DNA from: Bufo bufo | Taxonomy: Eukaryota > Chordata > Amphibia > Anura > Bufonidae | Assembly (NCBI RefSeq): GCF_905171765.1 | Contig: NC_053392.1 | Coordinates: forward strand, 35,162,956-35,226,955 | Direction of reading: 5' to 3' | DNA length: 64,000 bases | Shown: positions 1 to 12,400 of the stretch, piece after piece | Position numbering within the stretch: the stretch's first letter is position 1 | Layout: each line of letters begins with the position of its first letter | Made by a program: the position numbers and the translations under genes | Notes under the pieces: generated by a model | What the model was told of the DNA's origin: nothing | What the model saw: the letters and a program-made list of their open reading frames with translations, nothing else | The model's database searches: none

Positions 1-230
1 GCAGTCTCACATGGTGCCGGTGATACGCAGGAAATGCGGTCTGCACAAGCGTCGCAAGTCCGTCCTCTCGCGAGAGACGGGATTAGCATTATAGGCATAG
101 GAGACCCCAACGAAGATGGCCACGGATTTAGAGAAGCCCAGAGCGCATGCACCTGCCCAAAACGTTCAGGTACGCCCCCTGGGAGAACCTATAGCCGTGA
201 ATACATTATATATAAACCAAGCGCCTGTAT
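1..230. other. Unclassified sequence left of the Tc1 insertion
   Basis: GC-balanced sequence with no recognisable gene. It continues after the Tc1 insertion at 1173-1301, because the inserted element is flanked by TA on both sides. A 93-codon open frame starts at 34 but runs on into the transposon terminus and has no family features, so I do not call it a gene. The sequence may be part of an older repeat; no terminal structure is visible in the window. Confidence 0.4.
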
Positions 231-231
231 A

Positions 232-1170
232 CAGTACAGACCAAAAGTTTGGACACACCTTCTCATTCAAAGAGTTTTCTTTATTTTCATGACTATGAAG
301 GAATCAAAACTATGAATTAACACATGTGGAATTATATACATAACAAACAAGTGTGAAACAACTGAAAATATGTAATATTCTAGGTTCTTCAAAGTAGCCA
401 CCTTTTGCTTTGATTACTGCTTTGCACACTCTTGGCATTCTCTTGATGAGCTTCAAGAGGTAGTCCCCTGAAATGGTCTTCCAACAGTCTTGAAGGAGTT
501 CCCAGAGATGCTTAGCACTTGTTGGCCCTTTTGCCTTCACTCTGAGGTCCAGCTCACCCCAAACCATCTCGATTGGGTTCAGGTCCAGTGACTGTGGAGG
601 CCAGGTCATCTGGCGCAGCACCCCATCACTCTCCTTCATGGTTAAATAGCCCTTACTTCCAAAGTTTTCCCAATTTTTCGGCTGACTGACTGACCTTCAT
701 TTCTTAAAGTAATGATGGCCACTCATTTTTCTTTACTTAGCTGCTTTTTTCTTGCCATAATACAAATTCTATCAGTGTATTCAATAGGACTATCAGCTGT
801 GTATCCACCTGACTTCTCCTCAACGCAACTGATGCTCCCAACACCATTTATAAGGCAAGAAATCCCACTTATTAAACCTGACAGGGCACACCTGTGAAGT
901 GAAAACCATTTCAGGGGACTACCTCTTGAAGCTCATCAAGAGAATGCCAAGAGTGTGCAAAGCAGTAATCAAAGCAAAAGGTGGCTACTTTGAGGAACCT
1001 AAAATATGACATATTTTCTGTTGTTTCACACTTGTTTGTTATGTATATAATTCCACATGTGTTAATTCATAGTTTTGATGCCTTCAGTGTGAATCTACAA
1101 TTTTCATAGTCATGAAAATAAAGAAAACTCTTTGAATGAGAAGGTGTGTCCAAACTTTTGGTCTGTACTG
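232..1170. mobile_element. Foldback Tc1-like element built from two 3' ends
   Basis: The ends are inverted copies beginning CAGTACAGACCAAAAGTTTG, flanked by TA at 230-231 and 1171-1172, the Tc1/mariner target duplication. Left bases 232-482 and right bases 902-1170 are inverted copies of the same transposase 3' end plus 3' untranslated region. The left copy reads on the minus strand and the right on the plus strand. The middle (about 640-900) is unpaired non-coding sequence. A normal Tc1 element has one transposase between two short inverted repeats. This one has two 3' halves head to head and no 5' half, so it could only move with a transposase supplied elsewhere. Classification rests on the TA duplication and the transposase fragment. 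Confidence 0.9.
310..639 (-). pseudogene. Tc1-like transposase, C-terminal fragment
   Basis: The minus-strand frame contains PPQSLDLNPIEMVW, the conserved block carrying the last acidic residue of the Tc1/mariner DDE catalytic triad. It is followed by the usual C-terminal tail with LIKRMPRVCKAVIKAKGG. The first two catalytic Asp residues and the N-terminal helix-turn-helix DNA-binding region are missing, so it cannot encode an active enzyme. The open frame runs past the normal end of the protein into the 3' untranslated region, so its last 20-30 residues are probably not original coding sequence. It lies in the left arm of the foldback element at 232-1170; a shorter inverted copy of the same tail lies at about 902-1005. 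Confidence 0.88.
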
Positions 1171-1749
1171 TATGTACCGCGCAGAGGCCCAGTAGGAGGA
1201 AATAAGGTCTACTTATGGGCCGCCATGGTATCCCAGGTTCAGGAAGGAATCGCCGTCCACATAGATATGCCAGCGGCTACGCCAACATGACAACCATAGG
1301 CGGCCTCAAGGGAAACGGTCTATATTAACACCAGGGGGTAGAGTGTCCTCTCCAGGGGCGGGCTGGGCCGGGGGGCAGGGAGGCAATTGCCCCCCAGGCC
1401 GCCCTAAATAAACGGCCGCTGGGCCGCCCGTCTTAAAAAAAAATAAAAATTTTTTTATTCTTCAGGGCCGCACCGCCGATCACCACAGGCGGCGCGGCCC
1501 TGGATGTCATTGCGGCCGTGCTGTGTGCTGTGGGGCAGGGGAGGGAGAGGCGTGTCCCTCCCCTGTTCTTCTGATAGGCCGCAGGCACTAATGCCTGCAG
1601 CCTATCAGAGGCCGGCTCAGGCAGCGCGATGACGTCATTATCATCGCGACGCCTGAGCCCGGCAGCACACAGCAGGGACACAGGCCAGAAGAGGCTTGCA
1701 TCGCTGCTGATGGAGGTAAGTATTAGTGTTTTTTTTTTACTTCTTTGCG

Positions 1750-2330
1750 GGGGGCTGGCACTATGGGGGGGGGGGGGGTGGATCTGGCACTATGGGGGGG
1801 GGGATCTGGCACTATGGGGGGGCTTGCACTATAGGGGGAGCTGGCACTGTAGGGGGGGCTGGCGCTATGGGGGGGGGGGGATCTGGCACTATGTGGGGCT
1901 TGCACTATAGGGGGAGCTGGCACTATGGGGGGGCTGGCACTATAGGGGGAGCTGGCACTATGGAGGGGCTGGCACTAAAAGGGGGCTGGCACTATGGGGG
2001 AGGAGCTGGCACTATGGAGGGGCTTGCACTTTAGGGGGAGCTGGCACTATAGGGGGGCTGGCACTATGGGGGAGCTAGCACTATGGGGGGGCTGGCACTA
2101 TGGGGGGAGCTAGCACTATGGGGGGACTGGCACTATGGGGGGGCTGGCACTATGGGGGAGCTGGCACTATAAGGGGGCTGGCACTATGGGGGAACTGGCA
2201 CTATAAGGGGGATGGCACTATAAGGGGGCTGGCACTATAGGGGGGGCTGGCACTATGGGGGGGGGAGCTGGCACTATGAGGGGAGCTGGCACTATGGGGG
2301 CATTTCTTGCTGGCACATTATGGGGGGGGG
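1750..2330. repeat. G-rich minisatellite inside the hAT element
   Basis: About 30 copies of a 17-20 bp unit, roughly GGGGGGCTGGCACTATG, with runs of 4-12 G per unit. The decay to looser GGGGCACTATGGGG units continues to about 3200. The regular G runs on one strand could fold into G-quadruplexes; this is a sequence-based expectation only. Confidence 0.93.
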
Positions 2331-3204
2331 CACCATGGGGGAGAGGAGCACTATGGGGGTATCTGGGGGCTCTAAAGGGGCTTTTTTTTAATTATTGGCA
2401 CATTCTGGGGGGCACTATAGGGGAGAGCAGCACTATGGGGCATCTGGTGTTACTATAGGGGCATTATTTGGGGGCACTATGGGGAAGTGGGGGCTCTAAA
2501 GGGGCCTTTTGTATTGGAACATTATGGGGGGGCACTATGGCATTTGGTAGCACTAAGGGGGCATTTTTTACTGGCACATTATGGCAGGCACTATAGGGGA
2601 GAGCGGCACTATGGGGCATTATTTGGGGGCACTATGGGGGAGTGGAGCAATATTGGGGCATATGGTGGCACTAAGGGGGGGAATTTCTTTTACTGGCACA
2701 TTGTGGGGGAGAGGAGCACTATAGAGGCATCTGCTGGGGGTACTAAGGGGCATTTTTTTACTGGCATATTATGGGGGACACTATGGGGAAGGGGGAGAGG
2801 AGCAGTATGAGTGCATTTACTGGGGCACTATATAGGGGTATTTTATACTGGCATACATTATGGGGACATTAGCTCAACTGCGGGCACTAAGCGGGGGTAT
2901 TTCATGTACTGTCATATTATAGGGAAAATTAGTACTACTAGGGGGTATTATGGGGAGCTTTACTACTACTGGGGGCTATGAGGAACATGATTACTAGGGC
3001 ACTATAGGGGCATTATTACTACTAAGTGTGCTCTGGCAGAGAATTATTTCTATTGGTGGGATTTTGGGGGGCACTGTTACTTTGGGGGCACCCTGGCATA
3101 GTATCAGCTTAGCACAATAATTTTTGGGGGACATTATCTTTATACTATTAGTGTCTGAGCGCAGTTATTTTTTAGAGCACTGTGTGCCAATAATTGTTTA
3201 AGGG

Positions 3205-3495
3205 GGCACTATCTGTGTGGTAGTAGTATTCCCAGGGGTACTGTTTCTGCAGTATAGTATTGGGGGCATAGCGGGTACAGTATTGGGGGCACTATCTGTG
3301 TGGTAGTAGTATTTCCAGGGGGACTGTTTCTGCAGTATAGTATTGGGGGCACTATCTGTGTGGTAGTAGTATTTCCAGGGGGACTGTTTCTGCAGTATAG
3401 TATTGGGGGCATAGCGGGTACAGTATTGGGGGCACTATCTGTGTGGTAGTAGTATTTCCAGGGGGACTGTTTCTGCAGTATAGTATTGGGGGTGG
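3205..3495. repeat. 60-bp tandem repeat in the hAT element
   Basis: About four copies of a roughly 60-bp unit containing TGTGTGGTAGTAGTATTTCC and CTGTTTCTGCAGTATAGTAT. Some copies carry an extra 25-bp segment (GGGGGCATAGCGGGTACAGTATT). Confidence 0.88.
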
Positions 3496-4367
3496 CAGGA
3501 AACTAATGTCTGTTTCTCAATCTCTGCAGAGACGGGAGATAGAAGAAAAATCATCATGGCGGTCTGGTCTGAATGGAGAAGATGAGGAAAGAGAACTTCT
3601 ACATCAAAGGTGACATCACTGGATGTAAGAGGTATGTGGCGCTATGAAGGAGAGGAGATGCTCCGGCTCCTCCTCCTGCCATTTGCAGAAGGAGGATTCA
3701 GAGCTGGGTGAGGACGACGAAAGGGGGCAGCAGGCCACGGGCGGGTGGCAGATGGTGGGGGATAACCACAAGCTTTGAGCAGGATCTGGGGAGGGAGGAG
3801 AGCAGAGGAGCTTCCTGGCTGTAGCTTGTTATATAAGCAGGCAGTGCAGCCAGGACAGGCCCCCCCTCTCCGTATGATGTGTAGACAGGCCTCAATTATA
3901 GAATGTCAGCTGTACAGTGTGTGTTGGGAGTGGCCTATTAAATGTAGGAGGGGCTTTTAATAGTGGGCGGGGCTAAAAATGGGCCACTTGACTGGATTTG
4001 CCCCCCAGGACTAAGGCTGCCAGCCCTCCCCTGGTCCTCTCAGGGATCTCCCCAACGGGAGGGAACAACACCCAATTAGGAGACGGAATCTGGTGTCACA
4101 TTTGTGGGATCCAGAGTCCCAGATCCAAGTCCTGGAAAAAAAACACATGCATATAATAAAGTATGGCAAATATTGGGCATGGTATAAATAAAATAAAATA
4201 AAAAAATATATATTTGCCATACGTTATTATATGCATGTGGTTTTTCCAGGACTTGGATCTGGGACCAGATTCCGTCTCCTAATTGGGTGTTGTGCCCTCC
4301 CGTTGCGGAGATCCCTGAGAGGACACTCTACCCCCTGGTGTTAATATAGACCGTTTCCCTTGAGGCC

Positions 4368-4738
4368 ATATTCGAATTCACGATATTTTGCGAATGTTTG
4401 GGTGAATATTCATCATAAATTTGCGAATTCGAGAATTCGCCATTATTTTCTTGATTGCGAAAATTGGCAATGTAATGCGCACGCGCAATACAGGCGTGGG
4501 TCACTTTTGCTACATTTTTCAAGCTGCCAGAAGTTTCCTGAGACTGGAGAAAATGGTTGGCACGGCAGAACATTACAATAGCTTTATGTGCAGATAGAGT
4601 CAAGTGTTCCAATGTATTCGTGATTGCGCTAATCGCAAATTAATGATGCGCATATTTTTGCGCAATACGTGAAACTTCACATTGAAGTGGCGATATTCGC
4701 GAATAAAATTCGCAATTGGAATATTCGCGCCCAACACT
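4368..4738 (-). mobile_element. Partial hAT-like repeat with TTCGCGAATA motifs
   Basis: Read on the minus strand the sequence starts TAGTGTTGGGCGCGAATATT and is rich in GCGAATATTCGC, AATTCGCG and GCGCAATAC words. It resembles the repeat at 62713-63088, which has the same GCGCAATAC(A/G)TG(A/C)AACTTCACA block. I recognise this as an abundant anuran hAT-type repeat. The plus-strand left side stops abruptly at the palindrome boundary (4367), so this copy is truncated there. Confidence 0.6.
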
Positions 4739-5255
4739 ACACTACACAATGCTCAAATAATACAGTGATCAAAATGTATAGTAATACAGTGCTGAAATAA
4801 TACTGCCATACAGTGATTAAATAATACCGTAATAGAGTCCTTAAAACATACAAGCATACAGTGCTCAGATACTGTCATACAGTCCTCAAATCATAGAATC
4901 ATACAGCGCTCAAATAATACTGTCATACAGTAATCAAATAATATCCTAATAATCACACAAATAACGGAATCTGACAGTTCTAAAATATTACTGTCATATA
5001 GTGATTGAATAATACTGTCACACTGCTCTCAAATTATACCATCATACAGTGCTCAAATAATACCATTTACCATTATATAGTGCTGAAATAATGATATCCT
5101 ACAGTAAGCAAATAGTGCTGCCATAAAATCATCACATAATATTGTTGTAGTTTCATCATTACCGCTCAATAAAGCCATTATAGAGTGATCAAATAATACT
5201 GTCATCCAGTGATCAAATAGTAAAGTCACAAATTGAATAATGCCCTGTGACACGG
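4739..5255. repeat. Diverged 24-bp minisatellite
   Basis: About 20 degenerate copies of a unit near AAATAATACTGTCATACAGTGCTC (shown only as a consensus). The unit aligns with the 24-bp unit of the much larger array at 9468-12655, so both belong to one family. Confidence 0.8.
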
Positions 5256-5326
5256 GGATATTTTCCTCCCAGCATGTGCGGCCGGGCTGGTTTACAGCCA
5301 GATGAGGTCAAATACCGGACCAGAGT

Positions 5327-5784
5327 TTAAAGAGGACCTTTCACCGATTCTTACCCTATGAACTAACTATACAGACATGTAGAGCGGTGCCCGGGAATCT
5401 CACTGCACTTACTATTATCCCCGGGCGCCGCTCCGTTCTCCTGCTATGCCCTCCGGTATCTCCATTCCCTAAGTTATGGTAGGCGGAGTCTGCCCTAGCG
5501 CTGGCCAATCGCATTGCAGAGCTCACAGCCTGGGAGAAAATAACCTCCCAGGCTGTGAGCTCTGCGCTGCGATTGGCCAGCGCTAGGGCAGACTCCGCCT
5601 ACCATAACTTAGGGACTGGTATCTCCGCCTATTATAACTTAGTGAGCGGAGATACCGGAGGGCATAGCGGGAGAACGGAGCGGCGCCCAGGGATAATAGT
5701 AAGTGCAGTGAGAGCCCCGGGCGCCGCTCTACATATCTGTATAGTTAGTTCATAGGGTAAGAATCGGTGAAAGGTCCTCTTTAA
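5327..5784. mobile_element. TTAA-bounded foldback element
   Basis: Near-perfect palindrome from TTAAAGAGGACCTTTCACC to its inverted copy GGTGAAAGGTCCTCTTTAA. The centre lies near 5543, between inverted AGCTCACAGCCTGGGAG and CTCCCAGGCTGTGAGCT. TTAA at both ends fits the TTAA target preference of piggyBac- or Kolobok-type transposons. The arms carry GC-rich sequence but no coding region; the open frames on both strands mirror each other through the palindrome. Confidence 0.85.
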
Positions 5785-6124
5785 GTGCCGGCCCGGGTTT
5801 TGGCAGCACCTGGCTGTCCTTAAATAGGCAGCTGGGCTCAGTAGAGATGCAAGTAATACCACCATCCAGTAATCTGATACTCATGAGCCTCCGGTTCCAG
5901 GCTGTTTGTGACGGCCCTTTAGCTGGTGTGGCTAATGTGCCACGTGAGGCCACGGCGTTTGCAGACCCCATAATGTTTGACCGACAGCTGAAAACAAAAT
6001 CCCCCCCCTCCTTATAAGAGGCACCGCCCCCCATCCACCCAACACTGCAGCATTACCTACAACTCCAGTCAGTATAAATAGTGCTGAATAAGCCTTAGAA
6101 AGTCCTGAGACAGAATTCTGGCCC

Positions 6125-6360
6125 TTAAAGGGGAACTCTCACCTCTCCTGACATCTCTGTTTTACTGATTAGCTGCATTCCACATTTTCATTTGAATCTA
6201 TATTGTTTCATTCCTCTATTATTCCTACTAATAGGTTCTGAGTAAAGGTCCATGTGGGCGTTACCAGTTGGAAGTGTGTCTCTGCACAGTCTAATTACGG
6301 CACCACTGATTGGATAGTGTCAGACTGTACAAGGACACACCCCCTACTGGTAACTCCCAG
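6125..6360. mobile_element. Left end of a TTAA-type element
   Basis: Begins TTAAAGGGGAACTCTCACC, the terminal style of the TTAA elements elsewhere in the window. The matching right end is not visible; the sequence runs directly into the 72-bp minisatellite. It may be the flanking part of an element within which the minisatellite expanded. Confidence 0.5.
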
Positions 6361-7738
6361 GTGACATCTGCAGGTGACATCTACTACATTATCTGTAGTC
6401 AGAGAGTTATTACTGTGTTATCTGTGGTGTTACATAGGACTGCAGGTGACATCTACTACATTATCTGTACTGAGAGAGTTATCACCGTGTTATCTGTGAT
6501 GTTACATAGGACTGCAGGAGACATCTACTACATTATCTGTACTCAGAGAGTTATCACTGTGTTATCTGTGGTGCTACATAGGACTGCAGGTGACATCCAC
6601 TACACGATCTGTACTCAGAGAGTTATCACTGTGTTATCTGTGTTGTTACATAGGACTGCAGGTGACATCTACTACATGATCTGTACTCAGAGAGTTATCA
6701 CTGTGTTATCTGTGGTGTTACATAGGACTGCAGGTGACATCCACTACATGATCTGTACTCAGAGAGTTATCACTTTGTTATCTGTGATGTTACATAGGAC
6801 TGCAGGTGACATCTACTACATGATCTGTACTCAGAGAGTTATCAATGTGTTATCTGTGTTGTTACATAGGACTGCAGATGACATCTACTACATGATCTGT
6901 ACTCAGAGAGTTATCACTGTGTCATCTGTGGTGTTACATAGGACTGCAGGTGACATCTACTACATTATCTGTACTCAGAGAGTCATCACTGTGTTATCTG
7001 TGGTGTTACATAGGACTGCAGGAGACATCTACTACATTATCTGTACTCAGAGAGTTATCAATGTGTTATCTGTGTTGTTACATAGGACTGCAGATGACAT
7101 CTACTACATGATCTGTACTCAGAGAGTTATCACTGTGTCATCTGTGGTGTTACATAGGACTGCAGGTGACATCTACTACATTATCTGTACTCAGAGAGAT
7201 ATCCCTGTGTTATCTGTGGTGTTACATAGGACTGCAGGTGACATCTACTACATTATCTGTACTCAGAGAGTTATCACTGTGCTATCTGTGGTGTTACATA
7301 GGACTGCTGGTAATATCTACTCCATTATCTGTACTCAGAGAGTTATCACTGTGTTATCTGTGATGTTACATGGGACTGCTGGTAATATCTACTCCATTAT
7401 CTGTACTCAGAGAGTTATCACTGTGTTATCTGTGGTGTTACATAGGACTGCAGGTAACATCTACTACATTTTCTGTACTCAGAGAACTATTACTGTGTTA
7501 TCTGTGGTGTTACATAGGACTGCAGGTGACATCTACTACATTATCTGTACTCAGAGAGTTATCACTGTGTTATCTGTGGTGTTACATAGGACTGCAGGTG
7601 ACATCTACTACATTATCTGTACTCAGAGAGTTATCACTGTGTTATCTGTGGTGTTACATAGGACTGCAGGTGACATCTACTACATTATCTGTACTCAGAG
7701 AGTTATCAGTGTTATCTATGATGTTACATAGGACTGCA
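6357..7738. repeat. 72-bp minisatellite, about 19 copies
   Basis: Head-to-tail units of 72 bp containing GACATCTACTACATTATCTG, CTCAGAGAGTTATCACTGTG and GTTACATAGGACTGCAGG. Because 72 is a multiple of three, the plus strand stays open for 473 codons with a 24-residue repeat (AGDIYYIICTQRVITVLSVV...). There is no other sign of coding. A second array of the same family lies at 36818-37368 in the opposite orientation. Confidence 0.96.
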
Positions 7739-7760
7739 GGCCCCCGTCTTTTATTATTAG

Positions 7761-8062
7761 TAGAGATGAGCGAATTTCATATTTTGAAATTCGTTCACGC
7801 TTCGTTTGGTGGTAAAAGGTGAATTGCGTTATGGATTCCATTATCACGGACCATAACGCAATTCTATGATGGAATGCATAACGCAATGCCTTTAGAGGCA
7901 TTCCGTTATTCATTCCGTCATAATAGAAGTCTATGGACTGCAAAACGGATCCGTCATAGAACTGCGTTATGGTCCGTGGTAACGGAATCGATAACGCAAT
8001 TCTGCTTTTACCACCAAACGAAGCGTGAACGAATTTAAAAATATTTAATTCGCTCCTCTCTC
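7761..8062. mobile_element. Short hAT-type inverted-repeat element
   Basis: Flanked by the 8-bp duplication ATTATTAG at 7753-7760 and 8063-8070. The ends are TAGAGATGAGCGAATTT and, inverted, GAGAGAGGAGCGAATTAA. Near-perfect arms of about 60 bp share TTCGTTCACGCTTCGTTTGG. The middle carries further internal inverted repeats of ATAACGCAAT and GGTCCGTG words. It has no coding capacity. Confidence 0.88.
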
Positions 8063-8070
8063 ATTATTAG

Positions 8071-9460
8071 TAATTAAAACCGAAGCATAGAGTTAGTTGA
8101 CAATTCCGGCTCTGCTACATCTGTTTTCCCAGATGTCCTGCTCTGGAGGACTCGCACCTCCGCTCTGCTCCGCAGTCTTAATAGTTTGGATTGTGTCATG
8201 GAAAATTGCAGAAGCCGGAGCACAAAGTTCAGAAGAGCTGGCGCTGTGCTCGCCGCTGGCCGCCCTCCAATCCCTCCTCGTCCTTCTTGCTCGCACTGAA
8301 TCCTCGCGTCTTCTCCTCCTTGTTTTCTTCTCATTGTCCTGGCTCTATCTACAGAAAGCTTTCAGTAAGAAGTGATAGTGCTGGGATTTTGCGCGCCGTC
8401 TGCCTGTCTGCGCGCTGCGAGGTGGTCTGTGCACTGACATTTCCCAAAAGATGATACTTTAGCAGTCCGCACAGCGTGCAGCAGACAACGCGTTTGTCAC
8501 TGAACACAATTTATGAAGTTTTATCTTTTTGGTAGTTTTACATAGGACTGCATGCAAACTGACTGAGTAATGCAGGTCCTCGCTGAAGTATAACTTAGAT
8601 CCCCAGGGGCCCAATGCAGAATCTGTACCAGGGCCCCCACCTTCCATCTGCTATACCCATGGGTCCAACAAATGACAAACTCAGCTCTGCTACGTTTTCC
8701 TGGATTTCAATGAAAAGTGCGAAGAACAGCGCGGGGAGTCTGCGCCCAGTAGATCACGTCCCTGGTCGGGGTGGATGATGGGGGAAGGATGGAACGTTCA
8801 CACTATTTTGTAATAGACTTTTTGTGTTTCAGTTCTCTGCCATGTTTAAGACCTCTTCTTGCAATCATTGAATGGAAACCTCAGAAGACTATTTTACTGG
8901 CAGCAGCAGTAAACGCTTACAGATGTAGCAGAGTCATAATGCATTAACCGGATGGGATAACTCAGCAAGTGTGTGTGCTAACCCACATGCTGGGGGTTGT
9001 AGTCCCAGCTGTAGTAGTCTGCCCAATCATCTTATAATAGACGGGGAGCTGTAATAGATCTCCGCATCTGCACTGGATATTATATTACTAAATGAGAACA
9101 CGATTATCCCCATCCGTAATGTCCCTCGGTGTCATCGTCCCCTGTGGCCGCTATTTACAGCCCGGTATGTGCGCAGACACTACATCTCCGGGACGTATTC
9201 ATAGCTCTGCTATATTTCAGGACATCAGTAATAAAGTAAGGCAGAGGCCTCCGGTATTCGGCAGAACTCCGCAGCCTTCATAAATCCTCCCCGGTGAGGG
9301 CTTCTTCTCCAGACGTGATCCAAACTTCTCTTCTGCTCTGTCGCTGGGGCAGATATAGACTTTCATTATAGATTCTGACCTTTATAACACTGCCATGTCG
9401 TGCCGAATGTACTCACTGCAAACCCATAGTCAAAATTCTGACAGATAAAGAAGTCATTGT
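8071..9460. other. Low-copy intergenic sequence
   Basis: No transposon ends, tandem repeats or convincing exon seen. Open frames of 60-92 codons on both strands at 8074-8460 overlap one another and show no family motif. A short stretch at 8575-8650 (CCCCAGGGGCCC... GGGCCCCCACC) may be a transposon fragment. Confidence 0.4.
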
Positions 9461-9467
9461 GTTAAAT

Positions 9468-12400
9468 AAATACATAGCAGTGCCACACAGTGCTGACATA
9501 ATACAGCCATATAGTGCTCACATAGTGCAACCATATAGTACTGACATAATACAACCATATAGTGCTCACATTGTACAAGTACAACCATATAGTGCTCACA
9601 TAGTACAACCATATAGTACTGACATAATACAACCATATAGTGCTCACATAGTACAACCATATAGTGCTCACATAGTACAACCATATAGTGCTCACATAAT
9701 ACAACCATGTAGTGCTAACATAATACAGCCATATAGTACTGACATAATACAACCATATAGTGCTCACATAGTACAACCATATAGTGCTGACATAATACAG
9801 CCACACAGTGCTCACATAATACAACCATATAGTGCTGACATAATACAACCATATAGTGCTGACATAATACAATCACATAGTGCTCACATGGTGAAACCAT
9901 ATACTGCTGACATAATACAACCATATAGTGCTGACATAATACAACCATATAGTGCTGACATAATACAACCATATAGTGCTCACATAATACAACCATATAC
10001 TGCTGACATAATACAACCATATAGTGCTGACATAATACAACCATATAGTGCTCACATAATGCAGCCATATAGTGCTTACATAAAGCAACCATATAGTGCT
10101 CACATAATACAACCATATAGTGCTTACATAAAGCAACCATATAGTGCTCACACAATACAATATAGTGCTGACATAATTCAACCATATAGTGCTGACATAA
10201 TACAACCATATAGTGCTGACATAATACAACCATATAGTGCTCACATAATACAACCATATACTGCTGACATAATACAACCATATACTGCTCACATACTACA
10301 ACTATATAGTGCTTACATAATACAACCATATAGTTCTGACATAATACAACCATATAGTGCTCACATAATACAACCATATAGTGCTGACATAATACAACCA
10401 TATAGTGCTGACATAATACAACCATATAGTGCTCACATAATACAACCATATAGTGCTCACATAATACAACCATATAGTGCTGACATAATACAACCATATA
10501 GTGCTGACATAATACAACAATATAGTGCTGACATAATACAACCATATAGTGCTGACATAATACAGCCATATAGTGCTGACATAATACAACCATATAGTGC
10601 TGACATAATACAACCATATAGTGCTGACATAATACAACCATATACTGCTGACATAATACAACCATATAGTGCTCACATAATACAACCACATAGTGCTGAC
10701 ATAATACAACCATATAGTGCTGACATAATACAACCATATACTGCTGACATAATACAACCATATAGTGCTCACATAATACAACCATAAAGTGCTGACATAA
10801 TACAACCATATATTGCTCACATAATACAACCATATAGTGCTCACATAATACAACCATATAGTGCTGACATAATACAACCATATAGTGCTCACATAATACA
10901 ACCATATAGTGCTTACATAAAGCAACCATATAGTGCTCACATAATACAACCATATAGTGCTTACATAAAGCAACCATATAGTGCTCACACAATACAATAT
11001 AGTGCTGACATAATTCAACCATATAGTGCTGACATAATACAACCATATAGTGCTGACATAATACAACCATATAGTGCTCACATAATACAACCATATACTG
11101 CTGACATAATACAACCATATACTGCTCACATACTACAACTATATAGTGCTTACATAATACAACCATATAGTTCTGACATAATACAACCATATAGTGCTCA
11201 CATAATACAACCATATAGTGCTGACATAATACAACCATATAGTGCTGACATAATACAACCATATAGTGCTCACATAATACAACCATATAGTGCTGACATA
11301 ATACAACCATATAGTGCTGACATAATACAACCATATAGTGCTGACATAATACAACAATATAGTGCTGACATAATACAACCATATAGTGCTGACATAATAC
11401 AGCCATATAGTGCTGACATAATACAACCATATAGTGCTGACATAATACAACCATATAGTGCTGACATAATACAACCATATACTGCTGACATAATACAACC
11501 ATATAGTGCTCACATAATACAACCACATAGTGCTGACATAATACAACCATATAGTGCTGACATAATACAACCATATACTGCTGACATAATACAACCATAT
11601 AGTGCTCACATAATACAACCATAAAGTGCTGACATAATACAACCATATATTGCTCACATAATACAACCATATAGTGCTCACATAATACAACCATATAGTG
11701 CTGACATAATACAACCATATAGTGCTCACATAATACAACCATATAGTGCTGACATAATACATTCATATAGTGCTGACATAATACAACCATATAGTGCTGA
11801 CATAATACAACCATATACTGCTGACATAATACAACCATATAATGCTCACATAATACAGCCATATAGTGCTGACATAATACAACCATATAGTGCTGACATA
11901 ATACAACCATATAGTGCTGACAAAATACAACCATATAGTGCTCACATAATACAACCATATAGTGCTGACATAATACAACCATATAGTGCTGACATAATAC
12001 AACCATCTACTGCTGACATAATACAACCATATACTGCTGACATAATACAACCATATAGTGCTGACATAATACAACCATATAGTTCTGACATAATGCAACC
12101 ATATAGTGCTCACATAATACAACCATATAGGGCTGACATTGACATAATACAACCATATAGGGCTGACATTGACATAATACAACCATATAGTTCTGACATA
12201 ATGCAACCATATAGTGCTCACATAATACAACCATATATTGCTCACATAATACAACCATATAGTGCTCACATAATACAACCATATAGTGCTCACATAATAC
12301 AACCACATAGTGCTGACATAATACATGCAAATAGTGCTCACATAATACAACAATATAGTGCTGACATAATACAACCATATAGTGCTGACATAATACAGCC

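Larger units (their letters stand above)
1353..4033. mobile_element. hAT-like non-autonomous DNA transposon, 2.68 kb
   Basis: The element is flanked by a perfect 8-bp duplication, GTCCTCTC, at 1345-1352 and 4034-4041. The left end starts CAGGGGCGGGCTGG and the right end, read inverted, starts CAGGGGAGGGCTGG. CAGGG-type ends with an 8-bp duplication are the signature of the hAT superfamily. No transposase frame is present. The interior is mostly G-rich minisatellite (1750-2330), decayed GGGGGCACTAT-type repeats (2330-3200) and a 60-bp tandem repeat (3205-3495). Open frames here on either strand reflect the repeats. It interrupts an older palindrome, which dates it as the younger insertion. Confidence 0.88.
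1302..4367. repeat. Palindromic repeat split by a hAT insertion
   Basis: Bases 1302-1352 are the inverted copy of about 4317-4367, and 4042-4170 are the inverted copy of about 4205-4316. Joined across the hAT element at 1353-4033 they form a single palindrome with arms of roughly 170-180 bp around an AT-rich centre near 4175-4205. The outer limits are GGCCTCAAG at 1302 and CTTGAGGCC at 4359-4367. I do not recognise the family. Short palindromes of this kind are usually non-autonomous DNA transposons, but no target duplication is clear. Confidence 0.8.

Noticed and set aside
6310..7731. 473-codon plus-strand frame
   Set aside because: Consists of 72-bp minisatellite units; the second array 30 kb away gives the same peptide on the other strand.
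8074..8460. Overlapping 67-92 codon frames as an exon
   Set aside because: Frames on both strands with no family motif and no convincing splice pair.
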